Notes: generated by a model not told the origin, from the letters alone. Counted from the stretch's first letter, positions 53,618 through 62,089 are shown. The stretch: DNA of 64,000 nt from Clostridiales bacterium (GCA_003523255.1 DPGH01000010.1:31740-95739), one strand, 5' to 3'. Made by a program: numbers and translations.

Positions 53618-53800
53618 ATGTTGCAAATAGAGAGAATTGGAGACAAGGTCAGATTCAGAAGGGTAGAAACGATAAAAAGAGCGTGCCCGGGCGCGGCGGT
53701 AAAAACCCCGGCAAAGGTACGCATAAAGCAAGAACGGGCGGAAGCCTGGCTTATCGCCTGCGAAGAATATTCGGAGAGAAAAACGTTATGGAGAACGTAA
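53618..53800 (+). CDS. Small basic protein, unknown
   Basis: A 60-residue protein starting MLQIERIGDKVRFRRVETIK, rich in Arg and Lys, with one Cys pair (C23, C48). It has the same duplicated ribosome-site region as yopX. The 3' end overlaps the next gene by 13 bases. No family recognised; small basic early proteins in such elements often bind nucleic acid. Confidence 0.5.
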   Translation: MLQIERIGDKVRFRRVETIKRACPGAAVKTPAKVRIKQERAEAWLIACEEYSERKTLWRT

Positions 53801-53955
53801 AACAGTTAGACGAAAAAACGACTTTAAGCGAGTTTATCGAAACAATGCTTGACGGCGGAATAACCGCGACCGTTATCGAGGCGTATACGGACGATATAGA
53901 ATTTAAGGTTAAAATCGAGTTGAAAGACGTAAAAAGGGCGCGATACAGCGCGTAA
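53788..53955 (+). CDS. Small acidic protein, unknown
   Basis: A 55-residue protein (MENVKQLDEKTTLSEFIETM start) with alternating acidic and beta-prone segments ending in VKIELKDVKRARYSA. A GGAGAG sits about 11 bases upstream of its ATG within the previous gene. No known family. Tight overlap with both neighbours supports real translation. Confidence 0.5.
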   Translation: MENVKQLDEKTTLSEFIETMLDGGITATVIEAYTDDIEFKVKIELKDVKRARYSA

Positions 53956-53958
53956 AAA

Positions 53959-54141
53959 ATGAAAAAGAAGCAAGAACGTATCGAGGCGCCCGGGCAACTC
54001 GTCTGGAAAGACGACGGGAGCGTAACCGAATACGAAGAGGTAAACAAAAATGACGTTATGGGAATTTACAAGGGCGCACCCGTCGATTATTCATTACGAA
54101 CGGACGGGCGTCGAAGGAATAGACTTCGCCGCGCTCGATAA
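53959..54141 (+). CDS. Small ORF overlapping the next gene
   Basis: A 60-codon frame whose first half (MKKKQERIEAPGQLVWKDDG, SVTEYEEVNKN) looks protein-like while its second half is Arg-rich and overlaps, out of frame, the first 92 bases of the gene at 54050. Ribosome site is weak. It may be a genuine overlapping gene, or its N-terminal part may join the downstream frame by slippage near the A5 run at 54045. Confidence 0.35.
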   Translation: MKKKQERIEAPGQLVWKDDGSVTEYEEVNKNDVMGIYKGAPVDYSLRTDGRRRNRLRRAR

Positions 54142-54499
54142 AAAGATAGAAGGCTCGCGTTTGCTTAAACGCATGCGCTCGTTCATATTCTTTTCAAATA
54201 ACTACACGGAGATATTAGCGGGCAAGTACGACGATTTTCCCGCCGCGGTGGAAGAGAAAGAGGACGGCGCGAGCGTAGAAGAGAAGCGGCGCGAGGGAGT
54301 AAAAAAGAAAATTGCCGCGCTTAACGCGCTTAAACTTTCCCCGGCACAACTTGCCGCGCTGAAAGCGGAAACGGGGGTATATCCTGCGGACGTTAAATCG
54401 GAACTCGAACTCGCGATACTTAACCCGGGGCGCGAAAGCGCAGCCTTCGAGTTATACGGCAGGATAAGGGAGTACGTAAAAAATGGCTGCATGGCTTAA
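54050..54499 (+). CDS. Hypothetical helical protein
   Basis: A 149-residue mostly helical protein, starting MTLWEFTRAHPSIIHYERTG, with a charged Glu/Lys central segment (VEEKEDGASVEEKRREGVKK). GAGG lies upstream of the ATG. No recognised domain and no catalytic motif. It overlaps the zinc-ribbon gene by 17 bases. Position among early genes suggests a replication or regulatory accessory, but this is inference only. Confidence 0.6.
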   Translation: MTLWEFTRAHPSIIHYERTGVEGIDFAALDKKIEGSRLLKRMRSFIFFSNNYTEILAGKYDDFPAAVEEKEDGASVEEKRREGVKKKIAALNALKLSPAQLAALKAETGVYPADVKSELELAILNPGRESAAFELYGRIREYVKNGCMA

Positions 54500-54833
54500 A
54501 AGCGAAAGCGGGGAATATCTTTCACCGGCGAAGCAGAAATCAGAGCGCGCCCGGGCGCGGCGTAAAAAGCACAAGACGAATAAAGACAAGTACACTTCGC
54601 GCACGCTTACGCGAAAATGCCCCAAAGACGGCGCGGTGATAACGAAAAAGCGGCGGCTTAAAGCGGATAAAGAGTTAGGCATACCGAAAGACGTTACCGT
54701 GTATATTTGCCCGGAGTGCGGCGCAGTGTGGGGCTCGAAACAGGTTATAAAAGTTTGGCAAAACCTTAAAAGGTCATCGCCTAAAATGAGCAGAAAAGAG
54801 TTTAAAGCGCTTTTGAACTCGGTTCAGATTTAA
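54483..54833 (+). CDS. Zinc-ribbon protein with basic N terminus
   Basis: A 116-residue protein with a Lys/Arg-rich start (KQKSERARARRKKHKTNKDK) and a CPKDG ... CPECG zinc ribbon (about residues 46-80). GGGAG site upstream. A zinc ribbon with a basic tail is typical of nucleic-acid-binding accessory proteins. Could serve as the element's ssDNA-binding or replication factor, not demonstrated. Last gene before the surface protein block. Confidence 0.65.
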   Translation: MAAWLKSESGEYLSPAKQKSERARARRKKHKTNKDKYTSRTLTRKCPKDGAVITKKRRLKADKELGIPKDVTVYICPECGAVWGSKQVIKVWQNLKRSSPKMSRKEFKALLNSVQI

Positions 54834-54903
54834 TCGATACGACGGCTGTAAACGGAGCGGCTCGGGTATAAAAAAAATTTTTTATAGAAGGAGAAACAAG
54901 ACA

Positions 54904-56019
54904 ATGAGAAAAAGTGGAATAAGAGCGTTTTGCATTATACTTGCGTTTCTTATACTCGGCACGGCATGCACGGCAGCCATAACGAAAGGTTTTACCGACT
55001 GGAACCCTTACGGGTGGTTCGATAAAATCAAAGAACCGGAAAAGCCGGATACTCCGGACACACCGGACGAACCGGACGCACCCGGCGAAAAAACGGAAGC
55101 GGTAACCGACGGTGAAGGCAATGCAATGGTAAGCGGAAAGGTATATAACCTTTCCCCGCGTATGCTGTTTGCTTCGACAACGGCGGAGAACGCCGAAACA
55201 GCCGCCGGAATAACCGTTCAGGCGACGATTGAGCCCGCCGACGCGGACAACAAGGCAGTAGACTGGGCGGTGTCGTTCGTAAACCCCGCAAGCGAGTGGG
55301 CAAGTGGAAAAACGGTAACCGACTACGTTACCGTAACCCCGGAGAGCGACGGAAGCCTTACCGCAACGGTTAAGTGCCTTAAAGCGTTCGGCGAGCAAAT
55401 AAAGATAACCGTAACCTCTCGCGACAATTCGGATGCAACTGCTTCCTGCACCGCAGACTATTACAAAAGACTTGCGGGGATAAAATTAGGCGAGATTATA
55501 AAACAAAATAAAGAAACAGTTCGCAGTATCGAAGTAACAAACGACGGCGTAAACGCCTTTTTCGGCGGTTGTGTTGAGTTTGGCGTCGGTACGCTTCCGC
55601 CGGAAAAAGACCCTGCCGAATATCTCACTTTTTCCGCAAAATTTTACAGCGGTACGGACGTTAAAGAAATATTAAGCAGGATAAGTAGCGACACCTTTAT
55701 AATTTACGATAATAATTATCCTTTGCCGACGATTGACGTAACGCAAACTTCCGGTGATTTTTCGATAAAGTGGAATGCTTCTTTTGAAAACTTTTGTGCA
55801 AGAACGTTTAAAAGCGAAGTCCTCAGTAATGCAAGTTATGATATAAGACCGGAAGTAAAAAGAGTGTTAAAGGAGAACCCGCAGTTAGAAATGACGCTCG
55901 AAGTTACCGCTACATACGACGGTCAGACCGTTACGGAGAGTTTTAAAATTCCGCTGACGTTTAACGTAAATATCGGCGTAACGGGGATAAATTTAGACAA
56001 TTCTTCGCTTAAATTTTAA
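54904..56019 (+). CDS. Lipoprotein-like Ig-domain surface protein
   Basis: A 371-residue exported protein. Hydrophobic N terminus ends in LGTAC, a lipobox-like site (Cys near 22), followed by the motif FTDWNPYGWFDKI and a Pro/Asp/Glu linker (about 43-62). The rest is beta-rich with a bacterial Ig-like (BIG2-type) region (ITVQATIEPADADNKAVDWA). No catalytic motif. AAGGAG ribosome site is strong. Immediately upstream of the 1030-residue surface protein, with which it may form a virion tip or a cell-surface complex. Confidence 0.7.
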   Translation: MRKSGIRAFCIILAFLILGTACTAAITKGFTDWNPYGWFDKIKEPEKPDTPDTPDEPDAPGEKTEAVTDGEGNAMVSGKVYNLSPRMLFASTTAENAETAAGITVQATIEPADADNKAVDWAVSFVNPASEWASGKTVTDYVTVTPESDGSLTATVKCLKAFGEQIKITVTSRDNSDATASCTADYYKRLAGIKLGEIIKQNKETVRSIEVTNDGVNAFFGGCVEFGVGTLPPEKDPAEYLTFSAKFYSGTDVKEILSRISSDTFIIYDNNYPLPTIDVTQTSGDFSIKWNASFENFCARTFKSEVLSNASYDIRPEVKRVLKENPQLEMTLEVTATYDGQTVTESFKIPLTFNVNIGVTGINLDNSSLKF

Positions 56020-56039
56020 GTTGAGCACGGGAGCGACAT

Positions 56040-59000
56040 ATGAACGTTAAAACGAAAAAACGCGGCATAGCCGCACTTATAACGATATTTATAGCAACCG
56101 CCTTTATAGGCGCGTTGCTATTGCTCGTTCCGCCCGTTCGCCCCGCCAAAGCGGAAGAAGAAAGCAAAATAACGCCGTATCAGGCATACGTGGGGATAGA
56201 CGGCACCGCAAAAGAAGTCAATTCGGTAAACGTTTCTTACATACTTTCAAACGATTTAAGTCAGTCGCTGAAAAACGGTTGTAGCGACGTTCACTCGAAT
56301 ATCGGTAAAACGGACGAATATACGGGAACTTTCCGCGCCGTTTTAAGCGTGAGAGCCAAAAAAGATATTTATTACCAGAAAGCCTTTCCGCAGTCTTTTG
56401 GGCAAGAACTTTCGACGGGGAAATTGAATATAGAGAGTTTGCCGTTTTATCACCTTTTAGGCGATTCCGACGTTTACTGCTCGTATAATTCGACCGAAGA
56501 TATTACTTACAATCAAGGACTTACTTTGATAAAAGGCTTAACTTCCGGCAATTTTACGGTAGCGAACGACGCCGCGTTAGAAGCCTCGACGTTTTCGAGT
56601 TTTAACGTTTCGGGGGAAGCGTTCGACAATACGTATTATTATTTTGCGATAGCGGTAAACGCCGTATACAACAGCAGAACGACTTCCGGATACGTTGATA
56701 TTACCTCAACGGGTTATTCGTTGGAGATAGTAGCACAATCTTCGAGGACTAACGAGCAATCGGAAGACGGGTTTACCCGGTACGATTTTACGGTATCGGA
56801 CTTGTGCAGATACTATTTAAATAACTTTAAGCCGAGCGGCAACGCGAAAACTACCGCCTGTATGAAAGCGTTAGGGTATTACAGCGAGCAAGCGACAACG
56901 CTTACGGTTAAGTATATCGAAAGCCCGCAGTTCGGCGTATACACGGACAGAACCCGAGTTTTAAGCATGCCGAATTATTACCTTTTGCGCGAAGACTACG
57001 CTACGCAATGGGTATACGACAAAACGGAGTTCAAACAACTATCAGACTTTAACGTCGTTAAAGTCGATACCGTTACGTCGGTAGAGGGCGACAGCGAAAA
57101 AACGTACGTAACCGATAAAAAGATAGTCAGACAGGCAACCGGCTACAAATACGAATACAACAAAAACAATCAAGCGACTTTAACGGTAGAGTATACGCCG
57201 TTTCATTACAAAGACTTGTTTTTGCGCGTATACAACAACGATGGCGGCGCGGATACGGCGCTGTACTCGGTAGACGTATATCCGATATGGACGACCGCGC
57301 TTGCCGGCGGAAAACGCAAGGTAACGTTTAAGGCTACGGACGTGCAAGAACTTTGCTTCGGCAAATGCCGTTGGCTCGTGGAGTTCGACGGGAAAGGGCT
57401 TAAAATAGACGGCTTCGAGGGCGTTGCGGAAGTAGAATACGAATACGGCGAAGACGGTACGAGTGTAACGGGTTTTTCGCTTATCTTCGACGAAGCGAGA
57501 GAAAACGATTTAAGCAAAGTCAGTATGAAGTGGTGCGCGAAAATCGTACCGGATAAAGACCTCGATTTTTATTACACGTATTTATATACCAACCCGCTGA
57601 CGGACGCGTCCGAAAAAGCGAACTACGAGTTTAAAACGGTTCAACTCGAACAAACGCGGAAATACAGCGATATAGTATCTTACACGTTTAACGATTTAAA
57701 AAAGGAAGCGTTTTATACCGAAATACTTTCCGGGCTCGAATATGCGGAGTTTGACGGCAGGACATACGCCGTAATGACGGGCGAGATAGAAAACGTTATA
57801 GACTATCACTTCGAGGACGCGGACAAAAACGCAGAGTGCAACGTTAAAGTAAAATACCGTTTTAACCCGATAGTAAAATTTACTAACTCGGTAGACGGTA
57901 CGTGTAAGTACAGGGTTTTCGATACGGCATACGCGCAGTATAAAGCGGAAGAATTTTATTCCGATATAATTCCGTACGGTTATCGTATCGTTTCTTACGA
58001 CAACGTCGGCGACCCTTGCTTTATGTTTAGCAATTTTAACGTGTTTTACCCACTTACGACCGACTTTACTTTTAACGTAAGATTAGAAGAAGGCGAAGCG
58101 CGCTTTTACGTTGTCCGGGCGAACCTTTCGGACGAATATCCGGTAACAATGGAATATCTTAAACGGTTTAAGGACAGTCCTTTCGCCACTCTCGAAACGT
58201 TTAACGGAAACGTTAAAGTAGCGGACTACGACCTGTTAAATCTTACCGGCGACGACATAGAACGTATGATAGGCGAGGAAAACGTCAGCCATATAGAGTT
58301 TAACAAAATACCGATAAAAATACGCGACGGAATAAGGAGCGACGGCAAGTATTACGCCGACGAAAACAGTATAAAGGTAACCGCGAACGGTACGCAATTC
58401 AGAATCGCGTTCGAATACAGTTATACGTATATAAAAGGTATAGACAGCGACGGAAAAGCGGACTACTTTAACGTAAAACTTACCCCGTTTTCGAAATGGT
58501 GCGAATACTTCGGCAAAGACTGGACTATCCTTGCGCTGTCTGACGCGTTTACGTATTCGGACGAAGTGCCTACCGATAAACTATACGGTTTTTTCACCGT
58601 AATGACGTTTAAGGAAGAAGTATCGGACTTTAATTCGTGGTTTAAGGAATACACGGCTTCGGGCGCATGCGCGTTTTTCTCGAAACAAGAAATACGAGGG
58701 AGCGATTTTTACAGGTTTATGCGCAACAACCCCACGCTTTTAACGGTAGCGGGCGGAGCCGCCGGGCTGATATTCGGCGGAGCGGCAGGCGCGGCGGCAG
58801 GTGCCGCAGGCGGTGCGGCGTTGCAGTTCTCCATACTTTCCGCGGCGGAAAGCCTTAATTCCGATAACGGCACGTATTACTCGTATTTTCTGTATTTAGA
58901 CGGAACTACGGACAAGGCGTATACGTCGCACAACGGCGCGACCGATTACAACGACACGGAAGGCGCGTTCGGGAATAAGGTTCAAAAGGTAGCCGCCTCG

Positions 59001-59132
59001 GTGGTGGACTTTTTCAAAAACACTACGTTCGGGCGCGTGCTTAAATGGATACTTATAGCCGTAGCGGCAAGTATACTTATCCCCTTGCTTGTATCTTTAA
59101 TCGTAAAAATCGTAAAGCGAATACGGGGTTAA
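56040..59132 (+). CDS. 1030-residue exported protein with glycine zipper and C-terminal anchor
   Basis: Signal peptide (about 10-38), then some 850 residues of beta-rich, Tyr- and Asp-rich domain with no family I recognise. At 903-928 is a glycine/alanine zipper (GGAAGLIFGGAAGAAAGAAG) and near 1003-1025 a single membrane helix followed by KRIRG. This topology, signal peptide plus anchored C terminus, resembles the adsorption protein pIII of filamentous phages, though it is far larger. The zipper may form a membrane-perturbing or oligomeric segment. Alternative: a superinfection-exclusion surface protein. Confidence 0.7.
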   Translation: MNVKTKKRGIAALITIFIATAFIGALLLLVPPVRPAKAEEESKITPYQAYVGIDGTAKEVNSVNVSYILSNDLSQSLKNGCSDVHSNIGKTDEYTGTFRAVLSVRAKKDIYYQKAFPQSFGQELSTGKLNIESLPFYHLLGDSDVYCSYNSTEDITYNQGLTLIKGLTSGNFTVANDAALEASTFSSFNVSGEAFDNTYYYFAIAVNAVYNSRTTSGYVDITSTGYSLEIVAQSSRTNEQSEDGFTRYDFTVSDLCRYYLNNFKPSGNAKTTACMKALGYYSEQATTLTVKYIESPQFGVYTDRTRVLSMPNYYLLREDYATQWVYDKTEFKQLSDFNVVKVDTVTSVEGDSEKTYVTDKKIVRQATGYKYEYNKNNQATLTVEYTPFHYKDLFLRVYNNDGGADTALYSVDVYPIWTTALAGGKRKVTFKATDVQELCFGKCRWLVEFDGKGLKIDGFEGVAEVEYEYGEDGTSVTGFSLIFDEARENDLSKVSMKWCAKIVPDKDLDFYYTYLYTNPLTDASEKANYEFKTVQLEQTRKYSDIVSYTFNDLKKEAFYTEILSGLEYAEFDGRTYAVMTGEIENVIDYHFEDADKNAECNVKVKYRFNPIVKFTNSVDGTCKYRVFDTAYAQYKAEEFYSDIIPYGYRIVSYDNVGDPCFMFSNFNVFYPLTTDFTFNVRLEEGEARFYVVRANLSDEYPVTMEYLKRFKDSPFATLETFNGNVKVADYDLLNLTGDDIERMIGEENVSHIEFNKIPIKIRDGIRSDGKYYADENSIKVTANGTQFRIAFEYSYTYIKGIDSDGKADYFNVKLTPFSKWCEYFGKDWTILALSDAFTYSDEVPTDKLYGFFTVMTFKEEVSDFNSWFKEYTASGACAFFSKQEIRGSDFYRFMRNNPTLLTVAGGAAGLIFGGAAGAAAGAAGGAALQFSILSAAESLNSDNGTYYSYFLYLDGTTDKAYTSHNGATDYNDTEGAFGNKVQKVAASVVDFFKNTTFGRVLKWILIAVAASILIPLLVSLIVKIVKRIRG

Positions 59133-59136
59133 GTCT

Positions 59137-59463
59137 ATGAAGATAGGGGCGTTTATCAGTTCGATAATAACCTTTATAATCGCGGCGGTAGCAACGTACG
59201 TAGTATATAACTTTACAAACGGCGCAGAGGGCGATGAATGGGCGGGGCTTGCAACCGTGATACTGTTGCCTATCGTGCTGATAATTTACGTAATACTTGC
59301 GGGGACGCTCATAGGAACGTTGATAACCTCGATAAACGGGGCGTTCTCGCAAATAACCGCGATAAAGGTAATATGTATAATCATACTTGCGTTCACGGTG
59401 GGGCTAATCGTTTTCAACGCGATACACGGCGTAAACGCATACAACAAAATTTTTATTAAATAA
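59137..59463 (+). CDS. Small multipass membrane protein
   Basis: A 108-residue protein with three hydrophobic helices (about 5-25, 38-62, 72-96) and almost no charged residues between them; tail NAYNKIFIK. It follows the pIII-like gene by 4 bases. Size and hydrophobicity recall filamentous phage pVI or another virion membrane protein; a coat role is possible but three helices are atypical for a major coat protein. Confidence 0.6.
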   Translation: MKIGAFISSIITFIIAAVATYVVYNFTNGAEGDEWAGLATVILLPIVLIIYVILAGTLIGTLITSINGAFSQITAIKVICIIILAFTVGLIVFNAIHGVNAYNKIFIK

Positions 59464-59477
59464 GGAGAAAAGAGAAA

Positions 59478-60083
59478 ATGAGTTTATTTAAAAGAAAAGA
59501 AGTAAAACCGGCGAAAACCAAAAAGGCAAAGACCGTGGCGAAACCCGCCGCGCCGAAGAAAAAGACCTCGAAAACGAAAAAGACCTCGAAGTCAGGCACG
59601 AGCAAAAAACCCGCTACCGCGAAGAAGCCGGCAGAGAAAAAGACCTCGAAGTCTACCTCGAAGTCCGGAAAACCGAAAACTTCCGCGACGTCGCGGAAAA
59701 CGGGAAGCAACATCGGTAAGGTTTATCGGGGAAGAACGAAATACATAGACAAGGAAAACAAACTCGAACGAAACTACGTCGTTGTCGTGGACGACGGAAA
59801 CAACGTAACTATTTCTAAACTGAAATCGATTAAAATCGTTGACATAAACGGGAAGAACGCGGATAAAGCGTTAGTCGAAATAAATTCGACCCGGTACGGT
59901 TTAACGAAACGTACGGGCGTAGATTTTCAAAGGTTCGACAAAAACAGAATGTCGGGAAAAGAATTAAACCTTAAAGATAAAGACGTTTTTCCGGAAGGGA
60001 AAGAGAGGTTTAAACTCGGGAGCCACGACACGAATCGGGCGATAAAGCATACGGAAAAAGGGCAAAAAAAAGGGGACGATTAA
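59478..60083 (+). CDS. Histone-like basic protein with folded C-terminal domain
   Basis: A 201-residue protein. Residues 1-85 are a Lys/Ser/Thr/Ala/Pro repeat-rich tail (KKTSKTKK, KKPATAKKPAEKK), like histone H1 or DNA-condensing proteins. Residues about 86-201 are a mixed domain (RTKYIDKENKLERNYVVVVD, LGSHDTNRAIKHTEKGQKKG). Could bind the genome for packaging or neutralise its charge. AAGGAG ribosome site. Its stop lies in the first of a series of hairpins. Confidence 0.6.
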   Translation: MSLFKRKEVKPAKTKKAKTVAKPAAPKKKTSKTKKTSKSGTSKKPATAKKPAEKKTSKSTSKSGKPKTSATSRKTGSNIGKVYRGRTKYIDKENKLERNYVVVVDDGNNVTISKLKSIKIVDINGKNADKALVEINSTRYGLTKRTGVDFQRFDKNRMSGKELNLKDKDVFPEGKERFKLGSHDTNRAIKHTEKGQKKGDD

Positions 60084-60227
60084 AAATAATCGTCCCGGGC
60101 AACAAATAATAATTATTTGCCCCCAGAAGAAACGGCAAAGCCGTTTCAGCTTGCGAGGTCGGAACAAAGCCGACAACTGACCGAAGTCAGGTTCGCTACC
60201 TTGTAGACTATTATATGATAGCGAGCC
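60071..60227 (+). promoter_or_regulatory. Cluster of at least six hairpins before the ATPase gene
   Basis: In 157 bases: GGGACGATTA/TAATCGTCCC (60073-60096, 10 bp), GGGC..CAAATAAT/ATTATTTG..CCCC (60097-60124), GAAACGGC/GCCGTTTC (60129-60147, 8 bp), GTCGG/CCGAC (60158-60174), CTGAC/GTCAG (60177-60190) and GGTTCGCTA/TAGCGAGCC (60190-60227, 9 bp). Filamentous phages carry such a hairpin row as packaging signal and origins. Role here is inferred. Confidence 0.6.
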
Positions 60228-60256
60228 GAAAAAGTCAACGAAAATAAACAAAAAAA

Positions 60257-61102
60257 ATGATAACGATAATTTTCGGCGTACCGAGAGTAGGAAAAACGTG
60301 TTATATGACCCATATTTTAACCGAAACGGCGTTTGACAGAGAGCGCAACCGCGCCATGCGCACCGCGATAACGGATAAAATCAACGGCGGGTTCGAGCGT
60401 TTGACGATTCCGCAGCATTGCGTAAGCGCGAACTATGACCTGACAATGAAAAAGTTCGGATACAGTCCTCGATACAACCGCCTTATAAACCCCTACCGTT
60501 TAGGGTACGCAAACGAACATGTAAAAACGCACTTTAACTTTCCGTATGAAGCGATAGGAATAGACGAAGCGCAAAAATACTTAAATTCGCGGGCGTATGC
60601 GAATTTTCCGGAATGGCAATCGCGTTGGTACGAACAGCACGGACACAACCATTTAGATATATACCTTGCCGCGCAACGCCCTAAACTTATCGACGTCAAT
60701 ATAAGGGAACTTGCGAGGTTTGAAGAGATAGTCAGACTTGACAAGTTTTACGACCGAAACGGAAGGATAAAGCGGTTAAAATGGGTAATACGGGAGATAG
60801 ACAATTGCGCCGCCCTCGAAGCGTACATGGAGAGCGGAAAGAAAGACCGGAGCCTGTACGCGTTGAAAACGGTAACGGCGGACTATAACGTATTCGACTG
60901 TTATAAATCGACGTCGTGCGAACCGGAGTTTTACCGCGGGCACATGTCGGAGAACTTCGACCTGAAAATAAGCGAACCGATAGAAGACAGTTACAAAGGA
61001 TATATTAAGTATCAGAAGGAGCACGAGGAAACAATGCCGAAAGGATACTTAAAGAAGTCCGGCGGAAGTAAAAACGACAAGGGGGAAAAGGGGATTGCCT
61101 GA
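60257..61102 (+). CDS. Zot/pI-like morphogenesis ATPase
   Basis: A 281-residue P-loop protein: Walker A GVPRVGKT (7-14), Walker B IGIDEAQKYLNSR (about 97-109), the Gln motif AAQRPKLIDVNIREL (about 137-151) and a later FDCYKSTSCEPEFYRG segment. This is the Zot/inovirus pI family, the ATPase that powers extrusion of filamentous phages through the membrane. It lacks the transmembrane helix and periplasmic domain of many pI proteins, so it would need a partner in the membrane. Start ATG has no clear ribosome site. Not related to toxin activity. Confidence 0.85.
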   Translation: MITIIFGVPRVGKTCYMTHILTETAFDRERNRAMRTAITDKINGGFERLTIPQHCVSANYDLTMKKFGYSPRYNRLINPYRLGYANEHVKTHFNFPYEAIGIDEAQKYLNSRAYANFPEWQSRWYEQHGHNHLDIYLAAQRPKLIDVNIRELARFEEIVRLDKFYDRNGRIKRLKWVIREIDNCAALEAYMESGKKDRSLYALKTVTADYNVFDCYKSTSCEPEFYRGHMSENFDLKISEPIEDSYKGYIKYQKEHEETMPKGYLKKSGGSKNDKGEKGIA

Positions 61103-61538
61103 TTTTCATAAAAACGACCTTATAGACGAAACGCTCGAAAGATATTACGAAACGTTTAAATGTACGCTCGACACGTTGGACTTCGTACCGTCTAAAACGA
61201 ACTCATATATATTAAAGTATATAGACAAGAATTTAAGGAAGACGTTCCGGAAAGTAAATAAAGAGGAACGTATGTACCAAAAAGAAATAAAACGCGCGAA
61301 AAAGGCGGAAATAAAGGCGGAGAAAGAGGAAGAAAGGAGCGTACGTCGTGCGGCGAGAAAAGAGGCGCAGGCGGCTAAAAAAGCCGAAAAGCGGCGCAAA
61401 AAGGAAGAGCGCGAGAGAACGAGAAAAGCAAAACGCGCAAAGCCTGTAACGGGCACGCAGGGCGGCGTGCAACCTCTGTCAGCAGAGGCAAAGTTAAAAA
61501 AAATCTTCGGGAAGCGGCAAAAAAACGGGGGAGCGTAG
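61095..61538 (+). CDS. Highly charged coiled-coil protein
   Basis: A 147-residue protein from TTG 61095, whose strong GGGGGAAAAGGGGA site lies in the ATPase gene it overlaps by 8 bases. Residues 70-130 form an Arg/Lys/Glu/Ala-rich coiled coil (KKAEIKAEKEEERSVRRAAR). N-terminal part is Phe/Asp rich. It may partner the upstream ATPase or bind DNA; no family is recognised. Confidence 0.6.
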   Translation: MPDFHKNDLIDETLERYYETFKCTLDTLDFVPSKTNSYILKYIDKNLRKTFRKVNKEERMYQKEIKRAKKAEIKAEKEEERSVRRAARKEAQAAKKAEKRRKKEERERTRKAKRAKPVTGTQGGVQPLSAEAKLKKIFGKRQKNGGA

Positions 61539-61703
61539 GCGACCGTTTTGCCGCTTCCGAGGGGGCGAAAAGTTATAATCGTCCCGCATGGCAAAGGATA
61601 AGATATCGCCGTAGCAAAGCGCAGGCGAATATCTTACCGAAAGACGGATATAACCCTAACAAAACCGAATTTTTGCCGTAGCAAGTGCGTAGGCAAAAAT
61701 TCG
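61508..61703 (+). ncRNA. Three hairpins sharing a loop motif
   Basis: Hairpin 1 (61508-61559) pairs GGAAGCGGCAAAA with TTTTGCCGCTTCC; hairpin 2 (61596-61638) pairs TAAGATAT and CGCC arms with GGCG and ATATCTTA; hairpin 3 (61666-61703) is a perfect 12-bp stem CGAATTTTTGCC/GGCAAAAATTCG. Hairpins 2 and 3 share the loop GTAGCAA-R-Y-GC-R-Y-A; all three share GCGYAGGC. Stems differ in sequence yet stay paired, suggesting structure-based function as RNA or ssDNA. Confidence 0.55.
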
Positions 61704-61751
61704 CCGTTTAACTCCCCGGGAACGCCCGGGCGAAAAAATCGGAGCAAAAAA

Positions 61752-62087
61752 ATGGACGAGAAAAAAAGTATAAACGTATACGATATTTCGGTACTCGACG
61801 ACTTCGACGCGGTGGCTTCGGCGGCGCGTCTTTTACTCGTGTATATGCAACTCCGCGACGAATGCAATAAAATAAAGATAAGCAAAAGCGCGCTGTCAAA
61901 CGAACTCGGCGCCGGATACAGAACGGTAACCGACTGGATAAATAAACTCCGCCGGGGCGGCGCGATAAAGTACAAATACAACGGCGAAACGATATTGAAT
62001 CCGCACTTCTATTATTGCGGTACGGAAACGAATTTTAACCGAGCAAAAACCGAGTGGGAAGGTTTTCCCGCGATACATAATATATAA
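61752..62087 (+). CDS. Winged-helix protein, possible replication initiator
   Basis: A 111-residue protein with a helix-turn-helix (KISKSALSNELGAGYRTVTD) and wing ending GETILNPHFYYCG, similar in form to the RepL-type winged helix of Bacillota plasmids, where a '.NP..F..G' strand is common. GGAG ribosome site. As the last protein gene before the structured RNA-like segment it may initiate replication of the element or regulate late genes. RepL resemblance is a weak visual match. Confidence 0.55.
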   Translation: MDEKKSINVYDISVLDDFDAVASAARLLLVYMQLRDECNKIKISKSALSNELGAGYRTVTDWINKLRRGGAIKYKYNGETILNPHFYYCGTETNFNRAKTEWEGFPAIHNI

Positions 62088-62089
62088 AA

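Noticed and set aside
60257..61102. Zonula occludens toxin interpretation
   Set aside because: The name comes from a Vibrio phage protein; the conserved part is the phage assembly ATPase. No toxin activity can be claimed here.
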